Source of the DNA: Gluconacetobacter sacchari
GTDB taxonomy: Bacteria > Pseudomonadota > Alphaproteobacteria > Acetobacterales > Acetobacteraceae
Assembly: GCF_014174255.1 (NCBI RefSeq)
Contig: NZ_JABEQJ010000007.1
Span: 1 to 64,000, forward strand
Length of the DNA stretch: 64,000 nt
Direction: 5' to 3'
Below, one piece after another: positions 51,543 to 58,488 of the stretch. Every line of letters starts with the position of its first letter. Within the stretch, counting starts at the first letter, position 1. The translations under genes and the position numbers were made by a program. A model generated the notes under the pieces. That model was not told the origin of the DNA and did no database searches. It worked only from the letters and a program-made list of their open reading frames with translations.

Positions 51543-52573
51543 ATGGTCTCATCTTGCAGGACATCGTTCCAGTCCCGCCCTTCTGTTTCGGGCATAGCGA
51601 GGCGCACGGCGCGCCCCTGGGACAGGAACCATTGGCAGGCGGTATCGAGCGCCCGCCGTGCGGCAGGATTGCCAGAATCATTGTCGGCGGCGAGGATCAC
51701 CGTGCCGATGGCGGCCGGTAGCTGGACCCGCGCCATGTTCGCCAGGGAAACCGCGCACAAAACCCGCCGCTCCGGGCAGGCCACCGCCACCGACAAAGCG
51801 GTTTCGATCCCCTCCGCCAGCACCACCGTCTCGCCAGCCGGAGACGCTGCCAGCGGCTTACCTGATGCGCCACGCCATAGACGGATGCAGCCGCCGGCAT
51901 AGGAACCGAGCGTCATCTTGGCGTCCCGCAGCGGTGCTTTGCCCCAGCCGCCGGATGGCAGCGGTGCCAACCAGGTGCGATGAACAGCCACCATGGCGCC
52001 ATCGGGCGCGCAGATCGCCGCGACCATTGCCGGCCACGCCCGGCGGCTTTCGCCATTCCAGAGATCGGGATGAAAGCGCAATGCCCCCGGCGCGCGGCCG
52101 AGTTCAGCCAGATCGACGCCCCGGCCGGCCAGATACGCGGCCACCGGCGAACCGGCCTTGACCGGCATCCCGGCCAGCCAGAGCTTACGGGCCGCGCCCC
52201 GCCGGGCCTGGGCATCCGCGTCGGTTTCGGTGGGGCGCGCCGCCGGCGGTGGGCGGCGCACTGTCGGGGCCGCCGGATTATCGTCCAGCCCCAGCCACCG
52301 CGTGGCCCAGCGCATCGCCTCCCGCCGATCGCCGGCGTAGAGGACGGCCGCGACCAGATCGAGAGCATCGCCCCGTTCACCCGAACTGAAATCCGCCCAT
52401 ACACCGGATCGTGTCCCGCCCAGGTGGACGGCGAGCGATTGCCCGCGTTCACCCGCCAGCGATCCGCACCGCCATTCTGTCCCGTCACGCCGGCCGTTCG
52501 GTAACAGCTCGCGCACCAGCGTGGGTGCCCGTTCGGCCAGCAGGCGGGCAAGAGTGGCGGCGCTGTGCCTCAT
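51539..52573 (-). CDS. Toprim-domain primase-like protein
   Basis: 344 residues. The N-terminal part (about 20-80) resembles the CHC2-type DNA-binding domain of phage primases without clear zinc ligands (ERGQSLAVHLGGTRSGVWADFSSGERGDALDLVA). The C-terminal Toprim domain has the Glu of VVLAEGIETALSVA and the Asp pair in ILAADNDSGNPAA. Similar proteins prime replication in P4-like and plasmid-like elements. It overlaps both neighbours by four bases, so primase and helicase-like ATPase are made together. Confidence 0.85.
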   Translation of the reverse strand: MRHSAATLARLLAERAPTLVRELLPNGRRDGTEWRCGSLAGERGQSLAVHLGGTRSGVWADFSSGERGDALDLVAAVLYAGDRREAMRWATRWLGLDDNPAAPTVRRPPPAARPTETDADAQARRGAARKLWLAGMPVKAGSPVAAYLAGRGVDLAELGRAPGALRFHPDLWNGESRRAWPAMVAAICAPDGAMVAVHRTWLAPLPSGGWGKAPLRDAKMTLGSYAGGCIRLWRGASGKPLAASPAGETVVLAEGIETALSVAVACPERRVLCAVSLANMARVQLPAAIGTVILAADNDSGNPAARRALDTACQWFLSQGRAVRLAMPETEGRDWNDVLQDETI

Positions 52574-53139
52574 GATGCCAGGGCCTCACGAAGGCGGATG
52601 ACGGGAGTATTTTGGTCTTCCCATTCGACGGTGGCATGGCCTGCAAGCACAGCGCCGGCGGCCATATCGAACGTGGTTGCGCCGTGCATGATCGCTGACC
52701 AGTCATGGCGATCCACCCAGTCGAGGATGGGACGAAGCACGCTTTCCGCCTCGATGGCGGCACGGAACGACGTAAGGACCGGCTCCATGAAGACATGCCG
52801 CGTGTCTGCCGGGATACCTCCCTTGTTCACAAGGAACGTATTGTAGAACGCCCAAGCCTGATCCAGGGGAGACCACAAATCATGTCGCGTGGAGAGGAGT
52901 GATACAGAAGAGCGCGTTATCCATGGGCGGCCTGCCCATCCCATCCACGCAATATCACTTTCGACATGAAACCTTCCCATGCTGAATTCACTGATTGAGC
53001 AAAGGAAGTTCTCGGTTGGTTCCCAATTTTTGCCTTCAAACCAAATGGTTCCATCACCCTGATCGAGCAGCCTCAATTCGGTGACATCCACATTGGGAAA
53101 TCCCGTTGTCACCATAGGGAGAGATGAATGGCCCGTCAT
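52570..53139 (-). CDS. Unknown protein of the replication operon (189 residues)
   Basis: Start at the ATG giving MTGHSSLPMVTTGFPNVDVT, overlapping the upstream stop as ATGA; its own stop overlaps the primase start the same way. It is soluble, Trp-rich in the first half (GTIWFEGKNWEPTENFLCSI, DIAWMGWAGRPWITRSS), with a C-terminal Ala-rich region. No domain is recognised. Base composition is lower in G+C than its neighbours. Co-translation with primase and helicase suggests a part in replication or its control. Confidence 0.75.
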   Translation of the reverse strand: MTGHSSLPMVTTGFPNVDVTELRLLDQGDGTIWFEGKNWEPTENFLCSISEFSMGRFHVESDIAWMGWAGRPWITRSSVSLLSTRHDLWSPLDQAWAFYNTFLVNKGGIPADTRHVFMEPVLTSFRAAIEAESVLRPILDWVDRHDWSAIMHGATTFDMAAGAVLAGHATVEWEDQNTPVIRLREALAS

Positions 53140-53768
53140 GCCGCGATCCTCCGCATTTCGCGCTGGATCGCGCCCATGGTCAGGCCCGAGAGACCGGCGA
53201 CCAATGTTCTGACCGCCCTGTCCCGGCCTTCCGCTGTTTCGACCAGCACGGGCCAGTTCAGTTCCTCCAGCCATAGATCGAGCCGACATGGCAGCGGTTC
53301 GTCCCGGAAGGCTGTCAGATCGGCCGCAATCCCGCGGTGGGAGGGCCGCAGATCGTGCAGCACGATCCGGCCGACCTGTTCAATAGTCGCCGCCTCCGGT
53401 GGTTGCCGGAACGCCACCCGCAGCGCCGCCAGGGCGCTCGAGAGCGGGCGGCGCACCAGACCCTTGAGCGCCACCATATAAGCGGCACCGCTGCCGGTTA
53501 CCGCCGCTTTGCCCAGGCGATCGAGGCCGGCGACGGTATCCAGGAAGGCCGCGACCGGTTCGGACCAGAGCCAGAGCATATTGAGGTCGAAGGAGTGCAG
53601 GCTGAGCGGCAGACTATGCCGCCGCAGCGCCCGGTCCGGCATCGCCGCCGGGTCGGCGAGCAGGTCGCGCATAACCCGGACAGCCCTGCCGAGCAGGGAG
53701 GCATCGAAGGATGATGCGTCCATGTCGCAATGAGGCGCCGGGCCTGTCGTGAGCGCCACCGCCATCAT
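53136..53768 (-). CDS. Unknown protein of the replication operon (210 residues)
   Basis: Mostly alpha-helical, with Leu- and Arg-rich segments (LLGRAVRVMRDLLADP, ALRRHSLPLSLHSFDLNMLWLW, GLVRRPLSSALAALRVAF). No motif is recognised. It overlaps the AlpA-like gene at its start and the 189-residue gene at its end, both by four bases. The fixed overlaps make it part of the replication unit; its job is not known. Confidence 0.75.
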   Translation of the reverse strand: MMAVALTTGPAPHCDMDASSFDASLLGRAVRVMRDLLADPAAMPDRALRRHSLPLSLHSFDLNMLWLWSEPVAAFLDTVAGLDRLGKAAVTGSGAAYMVALKGLVRRPLSSALAALRVAFRQPPEAATIEQVGRIVLHDLRPSHRGIAADLTAFRDEPLPCRLDLWLEELNWPVLVETAEGRDRAVRTLVAGLSGLTMGAIQREMRRIAA

Positions 53769-54040
53769 TGCCCACCGCCGATGCGACGCACCGTCGCTTC
53801 GCTGGTCGAGCGCACGGACCGGCTGGCGATCCAGCTTTGCAAATCCGCCACCGCATAACCAATCCGGCGATCGGACAGGCGCACGAAGGGCGGTCCGGAA
53901 CCATCCAGCCTTTTTCCCTGCAATGTGCGGGGCGCCATATTCAGCATCGCGGCGGCTTCCCCTTCCGAGACGACGAGGCGCACCGGGGCTGCCGTCGATC
54001 GGGTTTCAACAACCGAGTTCGTGTGATCCACGATCATCAT
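53765..54040 (-). CDS. AlpA-like helix-turn-helix protein
   Basis: 91 residues with an AlpA/excisionase-type winged helix: VVSEGEAAAMLNMAPRTLQGKRLDGSGPPFVRLSDRRIGYAVADLQSWIASR. Such proteins activate or help integrase in P4-type elements and often control the following operon. It is the first gene of the overlapping set leading to primase and helicase. The gap before it (54041-54127) has TATCGGCGG-like repeats near the end of the neighbouring gene that might be binding sites. Confidence 0.85.
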   Translation of the reverse strand: MMIVDHTNSVVETRSTAAPVRLVVSEGEAAAMLNMAPRTLQGKRLDGSGPPFVRLSDRRIGYAVADLQSWIASRSVRSTSEATVRRIGGGQ

Positions 54041-54127
54041 CCGTTCTGAGCATTTGCGGACGCGGGATGCGCCCGAACGATGCCAAGATGTGCGGGTGGG
54101 CCGCCCTATGTCAGCCGATATGGCCGA

Positions 54128-54877
54128 TTATGATTTTTCGGTATTATCGGCGGATATATCGGCGGCCACTTCGTGAAGGATCGCCCGGATCTGGCTATCA
54201 CTGAGTGTGAACCCCTCCCCCTCGAGCCTTTCCGCTAACTCCCTTTCTCGATCGGCAAGAGTATCCCCAGGATCCTGGTGGAAGCCTGCCCCATGATGCA
54301 GGAGCATCTCATGTGCAATTTCTCTTGCTCGCGTGCCCGCATGCGATCGGGGCCGCCCACGCTTCGCCTGTGACACTGCTACGACTGCTGCCGTCGCTTT
54401 TCCTTGGTTATTACTGGCGGTGGGGGTAGCACCGATGCGCGAGCGTTCCATCTCCGCACTGGTCGTGGAAATCCTGATGTTTCTGACGATCACCTTGCCG
54501 TCACGAACCGCGTCATCACCCCATGCGAACAGTTCGGCATATGTCCACATCTCTGCCGGCAGCGCGACGGGCACCAGATGATTGCCCCCGCCTTCCGGAA
54601 AGCCCGTCGCGACCAGCTCGCCCGCTGCCAGTTTGTCCCGCAGGCGGCGGTTCAACTCCGCACGGAGCCGGTCCGCCTCGATCCGTAGCTTCGGCGTGTA
54701 GGCAGTGACGATAGGGAGCGCAATAAACCCCCGTTCTTCCAGGGACAGCAGCCGTTCGACCATCTCGCGGTCCCCGAATGCGCGCTCCGCGTCATCGACG
54801 GATAGAGGGCCACTCCGGGCTTTCTCATGCAGTTCCGTCAGTCGCGCCGAGAGGGGCGGCGTTTCGTCTTCATCCAT
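54128..54877 (-). CDS. Unknown charged protein of the element (249 residues)
   Basis: Starts MDEDETPPLSARLTELHEK; the open frame upstream looks unlike coding sequence. The first half is a helical region with LRIEADRLRAELNRRLRDKL, then a compact part (HLVPVALPAEMWTYAELFAWGDDAVRDGKVIVRNIRIS), then a basic segment QAKRGRPRSHAGTRAREIAHEML and an acidic tail with FTLSDSQIRAIL. The GRPR stretch recalls AT-hook-like DNA contacts. No family is recognised; a DNA-binding role is a guess. Confidence 0.7.
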   Translation of the reverse strand: MDEDETPPLSARLTELHEKARSGPLSVDDAERAFGDREMVERLLSLEERGFIALPIVTAYTPKLRIEADRLRAELNRRLRDKLAAGELVATGFPEGGGNHLVPVALPAEMWTYAELFAWGDDAVRDGKVIVRNIRISTTSAEMERSRIGATPTASNNQGKATAAVVAVSQAKRGRPRSHAGTRAREIAHEMLLHHGAGFHQDPGDTLADRERELAERLEGEGFTLSDSQIRAILHEVAADISADNTEKS

Positions 54878-55070
54878 TTCCGCCCCACGACGGCCGCCCC
54901 CACGTATGATCGGGTGCGGCGCGGCGGGCCAGTCGTGGGGTCCCGGCGTTCGGCGGCCAAACCTAGCCGCGCCGGCGCTGAGCATCGCGCCGCTGGACAG
55001 CCGCCGCAAGCACAAAGACGGAACATCGCCGGCATGGCGGTGGGGGCGCATCAGATCGTCGGGGCGGCAA

Positions 55071-55301
55071 TCATCTGTCCGCTGCCATGTCATTGATGAT
55101 GGCGCAGCGTTGTTCAATCTGATGGCCGGCCCACGATACCGCGCAGCCCAGTGCGGAGAAATCGGCTTCGCTGGGTGAGCCGATCGTCTGCGCTGCCGCG
55201 TTTCCTGCCCACCGCAGGAGGGTGGCGAGGCTGGACAGATCATTGCTCACGCGCTCGATATTCTCGATGTGCTGAGCTGAATAGACGAACTTCCGCTTCA
55301 T
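55071..55301 (-). CDS. Small unknown protein (76 residues)
   Basis: MKRKFVYSAQHIENIERVSN and onward; helical, soluble, no known motif. The ATG overlaps the upstream gene's stop as ATGA, so it belongs to the same transcript starting at 55974. A 193-bp gap separates it from the 249-residue gene. Confidence 0.7.
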   Translation of the reverse strand: MKRKFVYSAQHIENIERVSNDLSSLATLLRWAGNAAAQTIGSPSEADFSALGCAVSWAGHQIEQRCAIINDMAADR

Positions 55302-55807
55302 GAGCCGACCTCCATTCGCAGCAGGTCGGCGCAGAGGGACCAGGCCAGAGATTTCTGCACATCAATATCGGACGGCGGTTCGGAGGGCGGCATCATGGTT
55401 CCGTCCCGCCTGGTCCATTTCCTTTCGTCAATTTCGCGCATCAGGACGCGGGCTTTGGCTTGCAGACCGGACAGGCCATGTGCTGGCAGGTTGGCAACCC
55501 GTTCGGCATGCGCCCATATCCGGTCAATGGTCGCCTCCTGGTCCGCCATGAGCGCCGGCGGTGGGATCACCATACGGGTGGCCGGGTGGGTTTCCGAAGC
55601 CAGATAGGCGGCGAAATATCCCGCTGCCTCGGCCACCAGCATATCATCCGACCCCGCCGGGGCAGGCCGGGCAGATGCAGGCCTGAGCGGCCCGACAGCG
55701 GTGGCGACGGAGGCAATGCACCCCGACATGAGGTGCCGGCGGGACGGCACGATTGCGCCCAGGCCGGTCCTCGGGCGATGGCGGCCATCGTGGTGGAGGG
55801 CGGTCAT
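55298..55807 (-). CDS. Unknown protein with possible Tat-type signal (169 residues)
   Basis: The N-terminus has VPSRRHLMSGCIASVATAVGPL, a twin-arginine followed by a modest hydrophobic stretch, which could be an export signal, though the hydrophobic core is short. The rest is helical and soluble (MADQEATIDRIWAHAERVANLP, SLAWSLCADLLRMEVG). No domain is recognised. It overlaps both neighbours by four bases. Confidence 0.68.
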   Translation of the reverse strand: MTALHHDGRHRPRTGLGAIVPSRRHLMSGCIASVATAVGPLRPASARPAPAGSDDMLVAEAAGYFAAYLASETHPATRMVIPPPALMADQEATIDRIWAHAERVANLPAHGLSGLQAKARVLMREIDERKWTRRDGTMMPPSEPPSDIDVQKSLAWSLCADLLRMEVGS

Positions 55808-55974
55808 CGCACTGTCTCCACCGCATAGGCATGGCCGGAGGCCACGGGATCGGAGGTGCCCAGGCCGACGACGGCCAGGGCGATCAAGAAGGGAACGATC
55901 AGCGCCACCAGGATATGGGCGCGTGGCTCCGCTGCCCGCGTGGACGCGGGTGTGCTATGGGCGTTCTCAGCCAT
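55804..55974 (-). CDS. Single-helix membrane protein (56 residues)
   Basis: A short gene: MAENAHSTPASTRAAEPRA, then one membrane helix (HILVALIVPFLIALAVVGLG) and a short tail. GAGG lies seven bases before the ATG, and the stop overlaps the next start as ATGA, which supports a real gene. It heads the leftward operon of the element and faces the XRE regulator across two palindromic operators. Function unknown. Confidence 0.65.
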   Translation of the reverse strand: MAENAHSTPASTRAAEPRAHILVALIVPFLIALAVVGLGTSDPVASGHAYAVETVR

Positions 55975-56062
55975 TGCCGAACCTCAGCTTCGGTTGTGGT
56001 CAGGCTGGCTTCGGTGTTGGCGCACCGCTGTCAGCCGCTTTTGATTGGCAAAATGCCCAACC

Positions 56063-56110
56063 TCAATTAGGGTGATTGATCTAGGTTGTCACGTCAATCA
56101 AAAAGATTGA
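56063..56110. promoter_or_regulatory. Two 17-bp palindromic operators for the XRE regulator
   Basis: TCAATTAGGGTGATTGA at 56063-56079 and TCAATCAAAAAGATTGA at 56094-56110 share TCAAT-N7-ATTGA and are 31 bp apart, about three helical turns. They occupy the gap between the leftward operon (start 55974) and the XRE/MazF-type genes, so one regulator could control both. Confidence 0.65.
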
Positions 56111-56115
56111 GGCTT

Positions 56116-56418
56116 GTGGAGATAACAACAGCACAATGCCGTGGCGCTCGCGCCATGCTCGGCATTAGCCAAACGGAACTCGCCGCAGCGGCCGCTGTTT
56201 CGCGGCAGACGGTGGTGGATTTTGAGCGTGGCGCACGTACGCCCTATCCGAACAATCTGACAGCCATTCGTGCGGCCCTTGAAGCCGCCGGCGTCGAATT
56301 CATCCCGGAAAACGGAGGTGGAGCGGGTGTAAGGCTGAAGAGGGGCGCGTACACTGTCCAGGCGGCGCCCGGCGGGAGCGATCCTGACGATTTGAAGGCC
56401 GGGAAGGCAGAAGTTTAG
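56116..56418 (+). CDS. XRE-family helix-turn-helix protein, probable antitoxin/repressor
   Basis: About 100 residues from the GTG at 56116; a TTG at 56086 is the limit of the frame but would put the second operator inside the gene. The helix-turn-helix is TTAQCRGARAMLGISQTELAAAAAVSRQTVVDFERGARTPYPNNLTAIRAALE; the C-terminal part (VRLKRGAYTVQ) may bind the toxin. It is followed four bases later by a MazF/PemK-like gene, so it is read as the antitoxin and autorepressor. It could also act as the immunity-type regulator of the element. Confidence 0.85.
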   Translation: MEITTAQCRGARAMLGISQTELAAAAAVSRQTVVDFERGARTPYPNNLTAIRAALEAAGVEFIPENGGGAGVRLKRGAYTVQAAPGGSDPDDLKAGKAEV

Positions 56419-56422
56419 GCAT

Positions 56423-56851
56423 ATGGCGGTCGAGAAGGCACCTAACCTCGGGCAAATTGTCCTGTGTGATTTCAGCGCGGGTTTCAAAGAGCCAGAAATG
56501 GTGAAGCGCCGCCCGGTGGTTGTCATCAGCCCCCCGATATCCTGGCGCCCGGGCTTATGCACCGTCGTTGCCCTCAGCACCACGCCCCCCGATCCGGCCC
56601 GCCCCTATCATTGTCGGCTGGTGCTCGATCCGCTTCCGCCCAGCCCTTGGGATAGCCCGGAAGTATGGGTGAAGGCCGACCTTATCATGACCGTGGGGTT
56701 TCACCGGCTGGATTTGATCCGGTGCGGACGCAATCCAGCCAGCGGGAAAAGGCAGTATTATACGAAATGCCTTTCGAAAGAGCAGCTTGCAACCGTCAGG
56801 AAATGTGTCCTGCATGGGCTGGGGCTTTTCGGATTGACAAAGCACCTTTGA
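56423..56851 (+). CDS. PemK/MazF-family toxin-like protein
   Basis: 142 residues with the MazF-type barrel pattern: GQIVLCDFSAGFKEPEMVKRRPVVVISPP at the N-terminus, then CTVVALSTTPP, and VKADLIMTVGFHRLDLIRC. MazF-family toxins are mRNA interferases that stall translation. The chain is longer than classical MazF (about 110). It is translated right after the XRE protein, the order of many type II pairs, and would favour retention of the element. Catalytic Arg (KRRP) and the Ser/Thr strand are present; activity is inferred. Confidence 0.82.
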   Translation: MAVEKAPNLGQIVLCDFSAGFKEPEMVKRRPVVVISPPISWRPGLCTVVALSTTPPDPARPYHCRLVLDPLPPSPWDSPEVWVKADLIMTVGFHRLDLIRCGRNPASGKRQYYTKCLSKEQLATVRKCVLHGLGLFGLTKHL

Positions 56852-56966
56852 CGCACAAATAAACCATTGTGCGCTGCTCTCCAGCCGCAAGGCGGATCAG
56901 CATCTAAGACCCCGTAAGGGGCCGCTGTACAACCGGGTCATAACAAGCCTATGTGCAGCGCGGAGC

Positions 56967-56993
56967 AAGGGCCGGCCCTCGGGTCGGCCCTTT
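56967..56993 (+). terminator. Hairpin downstream of the MazF-like gene
   Basis: AAGGGCCG at 56967-56974 pairs with CGGCCCTT at 56985-56992, with TTTG after. It lies between the rightward toxin gene and the leftward YdaS-like gene and may serve both. Confidence 0.55.
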
Positions 56994-57108
56994 GTCGTCT
57001 CTGGCACCTCCATGCTGAAATGGGATGCGACCCTGTTTCAACTATCTGGAATTTCCGGAGAGTTCAGACCGAGGGCGCGCAGGCCCAAGGCGGACTGAAG
57101 GGCGAAGA

Positions 57109-57747
57109 TCATCCATCCGACGGGTGATGCGATGACGGCGCGATGGGAACATGGTCCAGAAAGGCCGCAGGAAGGCCGGAGCGGGCCATGGCGCGGTTCT
57201 GCGCTACCCGGCGTTCGTTTGCGCGTGCAACCCCTTCCTGCGCCGTCTGTAGCCGGCTGGTGAGGTGTTCGATGGCGTCCTGCCGCATATCCAGCATTTC
57301 GGGCCGCCAGATCGTGCGTTCGCGGGCCAGACAGGCTTCGGCTTCCAGCAGCTCGGCCGCGATCCGGTCCCGTTCGGCTTCGGCGTCCAGGCATGCTTGC
57401 TCTGCCCGCGCCAGGACCGTTCGTGCGGCGTGGACGATCCGCCAGGCGAGCAGGAGTTCCAGCAGCGTCGTGGTCTCGCCAGCGGCCAGACGGGCCAGAT
57501 TGAGGTCGGGCCGCAGGATACCGGGCGGCACGCCCAGCATGGCCGCCACCGTCTCGACATGCCGACGCGGGACACGCTTCCACTCACTGACTGACTGGGG
57601 CGTGATGGCACCACAGGCCGCCGCGATTTGGCTGATGTCCCCCCACCGCCGGAAGATCGGATACCCCATCATCAGGCGCCACGGCGCTTCGGGGCCACGT
57701 TGCCTAGGGGGATTCGGAGGCGCTGACTGGCGGGCTGCGCTGGACAT
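57109..57747 (-). CDS. YdaS-like helix-turn-helix protein with coiled coil
   Basis: Up to 212 residues; the family-like part starts at MMGYPIFRRWGDISQIAAACG (57672), so that ATG may be the true start. The N-terminal helix-turn-helix (ISQIAAACGAITPQSVSEWKRVPRRHVETVAAMLGV) matches Cro/YdaS-type prophage regulators. A long charged helix follows (ARAEQACLDAEAERDRIAAELLEAEACLARER...), likely a coiled coil. It is probably a regulator of the element; its partner is unknown. Confidence 0.7.
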   Translation of the reverse strand: MSSAARQSAPPNPPRQRGPEAPWRLMMGYPIFRRWGDISQIAAACGAITPQSVSEWKRVPRRHVETVAAMLGVPPGILRPDLNLARLAAGETTTLLELLLAWRIVHAARTVLARAEQACLDAEAERDRIAAELLEAEACLARERTIWRPEMLDMRQDAIEHLTSRLQTAQEGVARANERRVAQNRAMARSGLPAAFLDHVPIAPSSHHPSDG

Positions 57748-57830
57748 GAGCCCGTTGTCGCAAACCCGAGGCGCGGTGGTGCATGGCCATCGGTGGTGGG
57801 CAGGGCGTTATTCAGGAGCGGGGCCAACAC

Positions 57831-57855
57831 AACCTGTAAGAAAGCCTTACAGGTT
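57831..57855. repeat. Perfect inverted repeat at the broken toxin end
   Basis: AACCTGTAAG and CTTACAGGTT with a five-base centre. The right arm covers the stop codon of the PIN remnant. It may be a terminator or the scar of the rearrangement that cut the toxin. Confidence 0.6.
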
Positions 57856-57918
57856 CGGCAGGGGCGGCTCCCGCTCAGGGTAAAGGACACAGGCATCCAG
57901 CAGGGCGACGAAGGCCAT
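57847..57918 (-). pseudogene. N-terminal fragment of a PIN-domain toxin
   Basis: The 23-codon frame MAFVALLDACVLYP then EREPPLPNL starts five bases after the upstream antitoxin stop. The first 14 residues match the start of PIN (VapC-like) nucleases, including the first catalytic Asp in LLDACVLYP. The other acidic residues and the rest of the roughly 190-residue domain are missing, and unrelated sequence follows. It is a decayed toxin. Confidence 0.7.
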
Positions 57919-57923
57919 GTGGC

Positions 57924-58388
57924 TCAGTAACCCATGCCGAGTTCCTGAGCCTCCGCAGCCAGCGCATCCATGGCGTCATCCGAGGTCGTGTTGCGGGCTT
58001 CCATGTAGGCCAGGAGGTCCTGCAACTGGATGCGGCGGTGCGTCCCGACCTTCTTGAAGGGCAGTTTGTCCTGTTCCAGCAGGCTGACCAGATAGGGACG
58101 CGACACATTCAGCAGGTCCGCCGCCTGTTGGGTTGTCAGCTCGGCATGCCGGGGCATGACCGCGACCGACCGTCCTTCGGCGAGTTGGGCCATCATGTCC
58201 GTCAGAAGCCGGACGGCGGCTGCCGGCAGGACGAAGGTCTGCCGTTCACCCGTATCCGCCTGGGCATCCACCTGAACGCAACCATTGCCGCTGAGCTTGG
58301 CCAGGGCGCGACTGGCTTCCTGCGCCGCCAGGCGGTCGGCATCCGACACAAATCCGGGCTCTACAGCCTTCAGCATAGACATCGCCAT
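57924..58388 (-). CDS. Excisionase-type helix-turn-helix antitoxin
   Basis: 154 residues. The C-terminal half is a MerR/excisionase-like winged helix (LTTQQAADLLNVSRPYLVSLLEQDKLPFKKVGTHRRIQLQDLLAYME), the N-terminal half a helical domain (LPAAAVRLLTDMMAQLAEGRSVAVMP). Proteins of this build are antitoxins paired with a downstream PIN toxin; here that toxin is only a 23-codon stub, so the antitoxin is left alone. It could have been kept as an integrase helper (Xis-like), since the integrase is the next gene upstream. Confidence 0.82.
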   Translation of the reverse strand: MAMSMLKAVEPGFVSDADRLAAQEASRALAKLSGNGCVQVDAQADTGERQTFVLPAAAVRLLTDMMAQLAEGRSVAVMPRHAELTTQQAADLLNVSRPYLVSLLEQDKLPFKKVGTHRRIQLQDLLAYMEARNTTSDDAMDALAAEAQELGMGY

Positions 58389-58488
58389 GGTTCATCCCCT
58401 CCGGCCTCATGTATGGGTCAAATTGGCCTAAACGCAATAAACGAAAGAGCGATGAAGGATAGCGTTTCATCACCCGTCGCTGCCCAGG

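Noticed and set aside
49635-54040. Conjugation or mobilisation module in the element
   Set aside because: No relaxase HUH motif, MobC-like protein or coupling ATPase seen; the large proteins are primase- and helicase-like.
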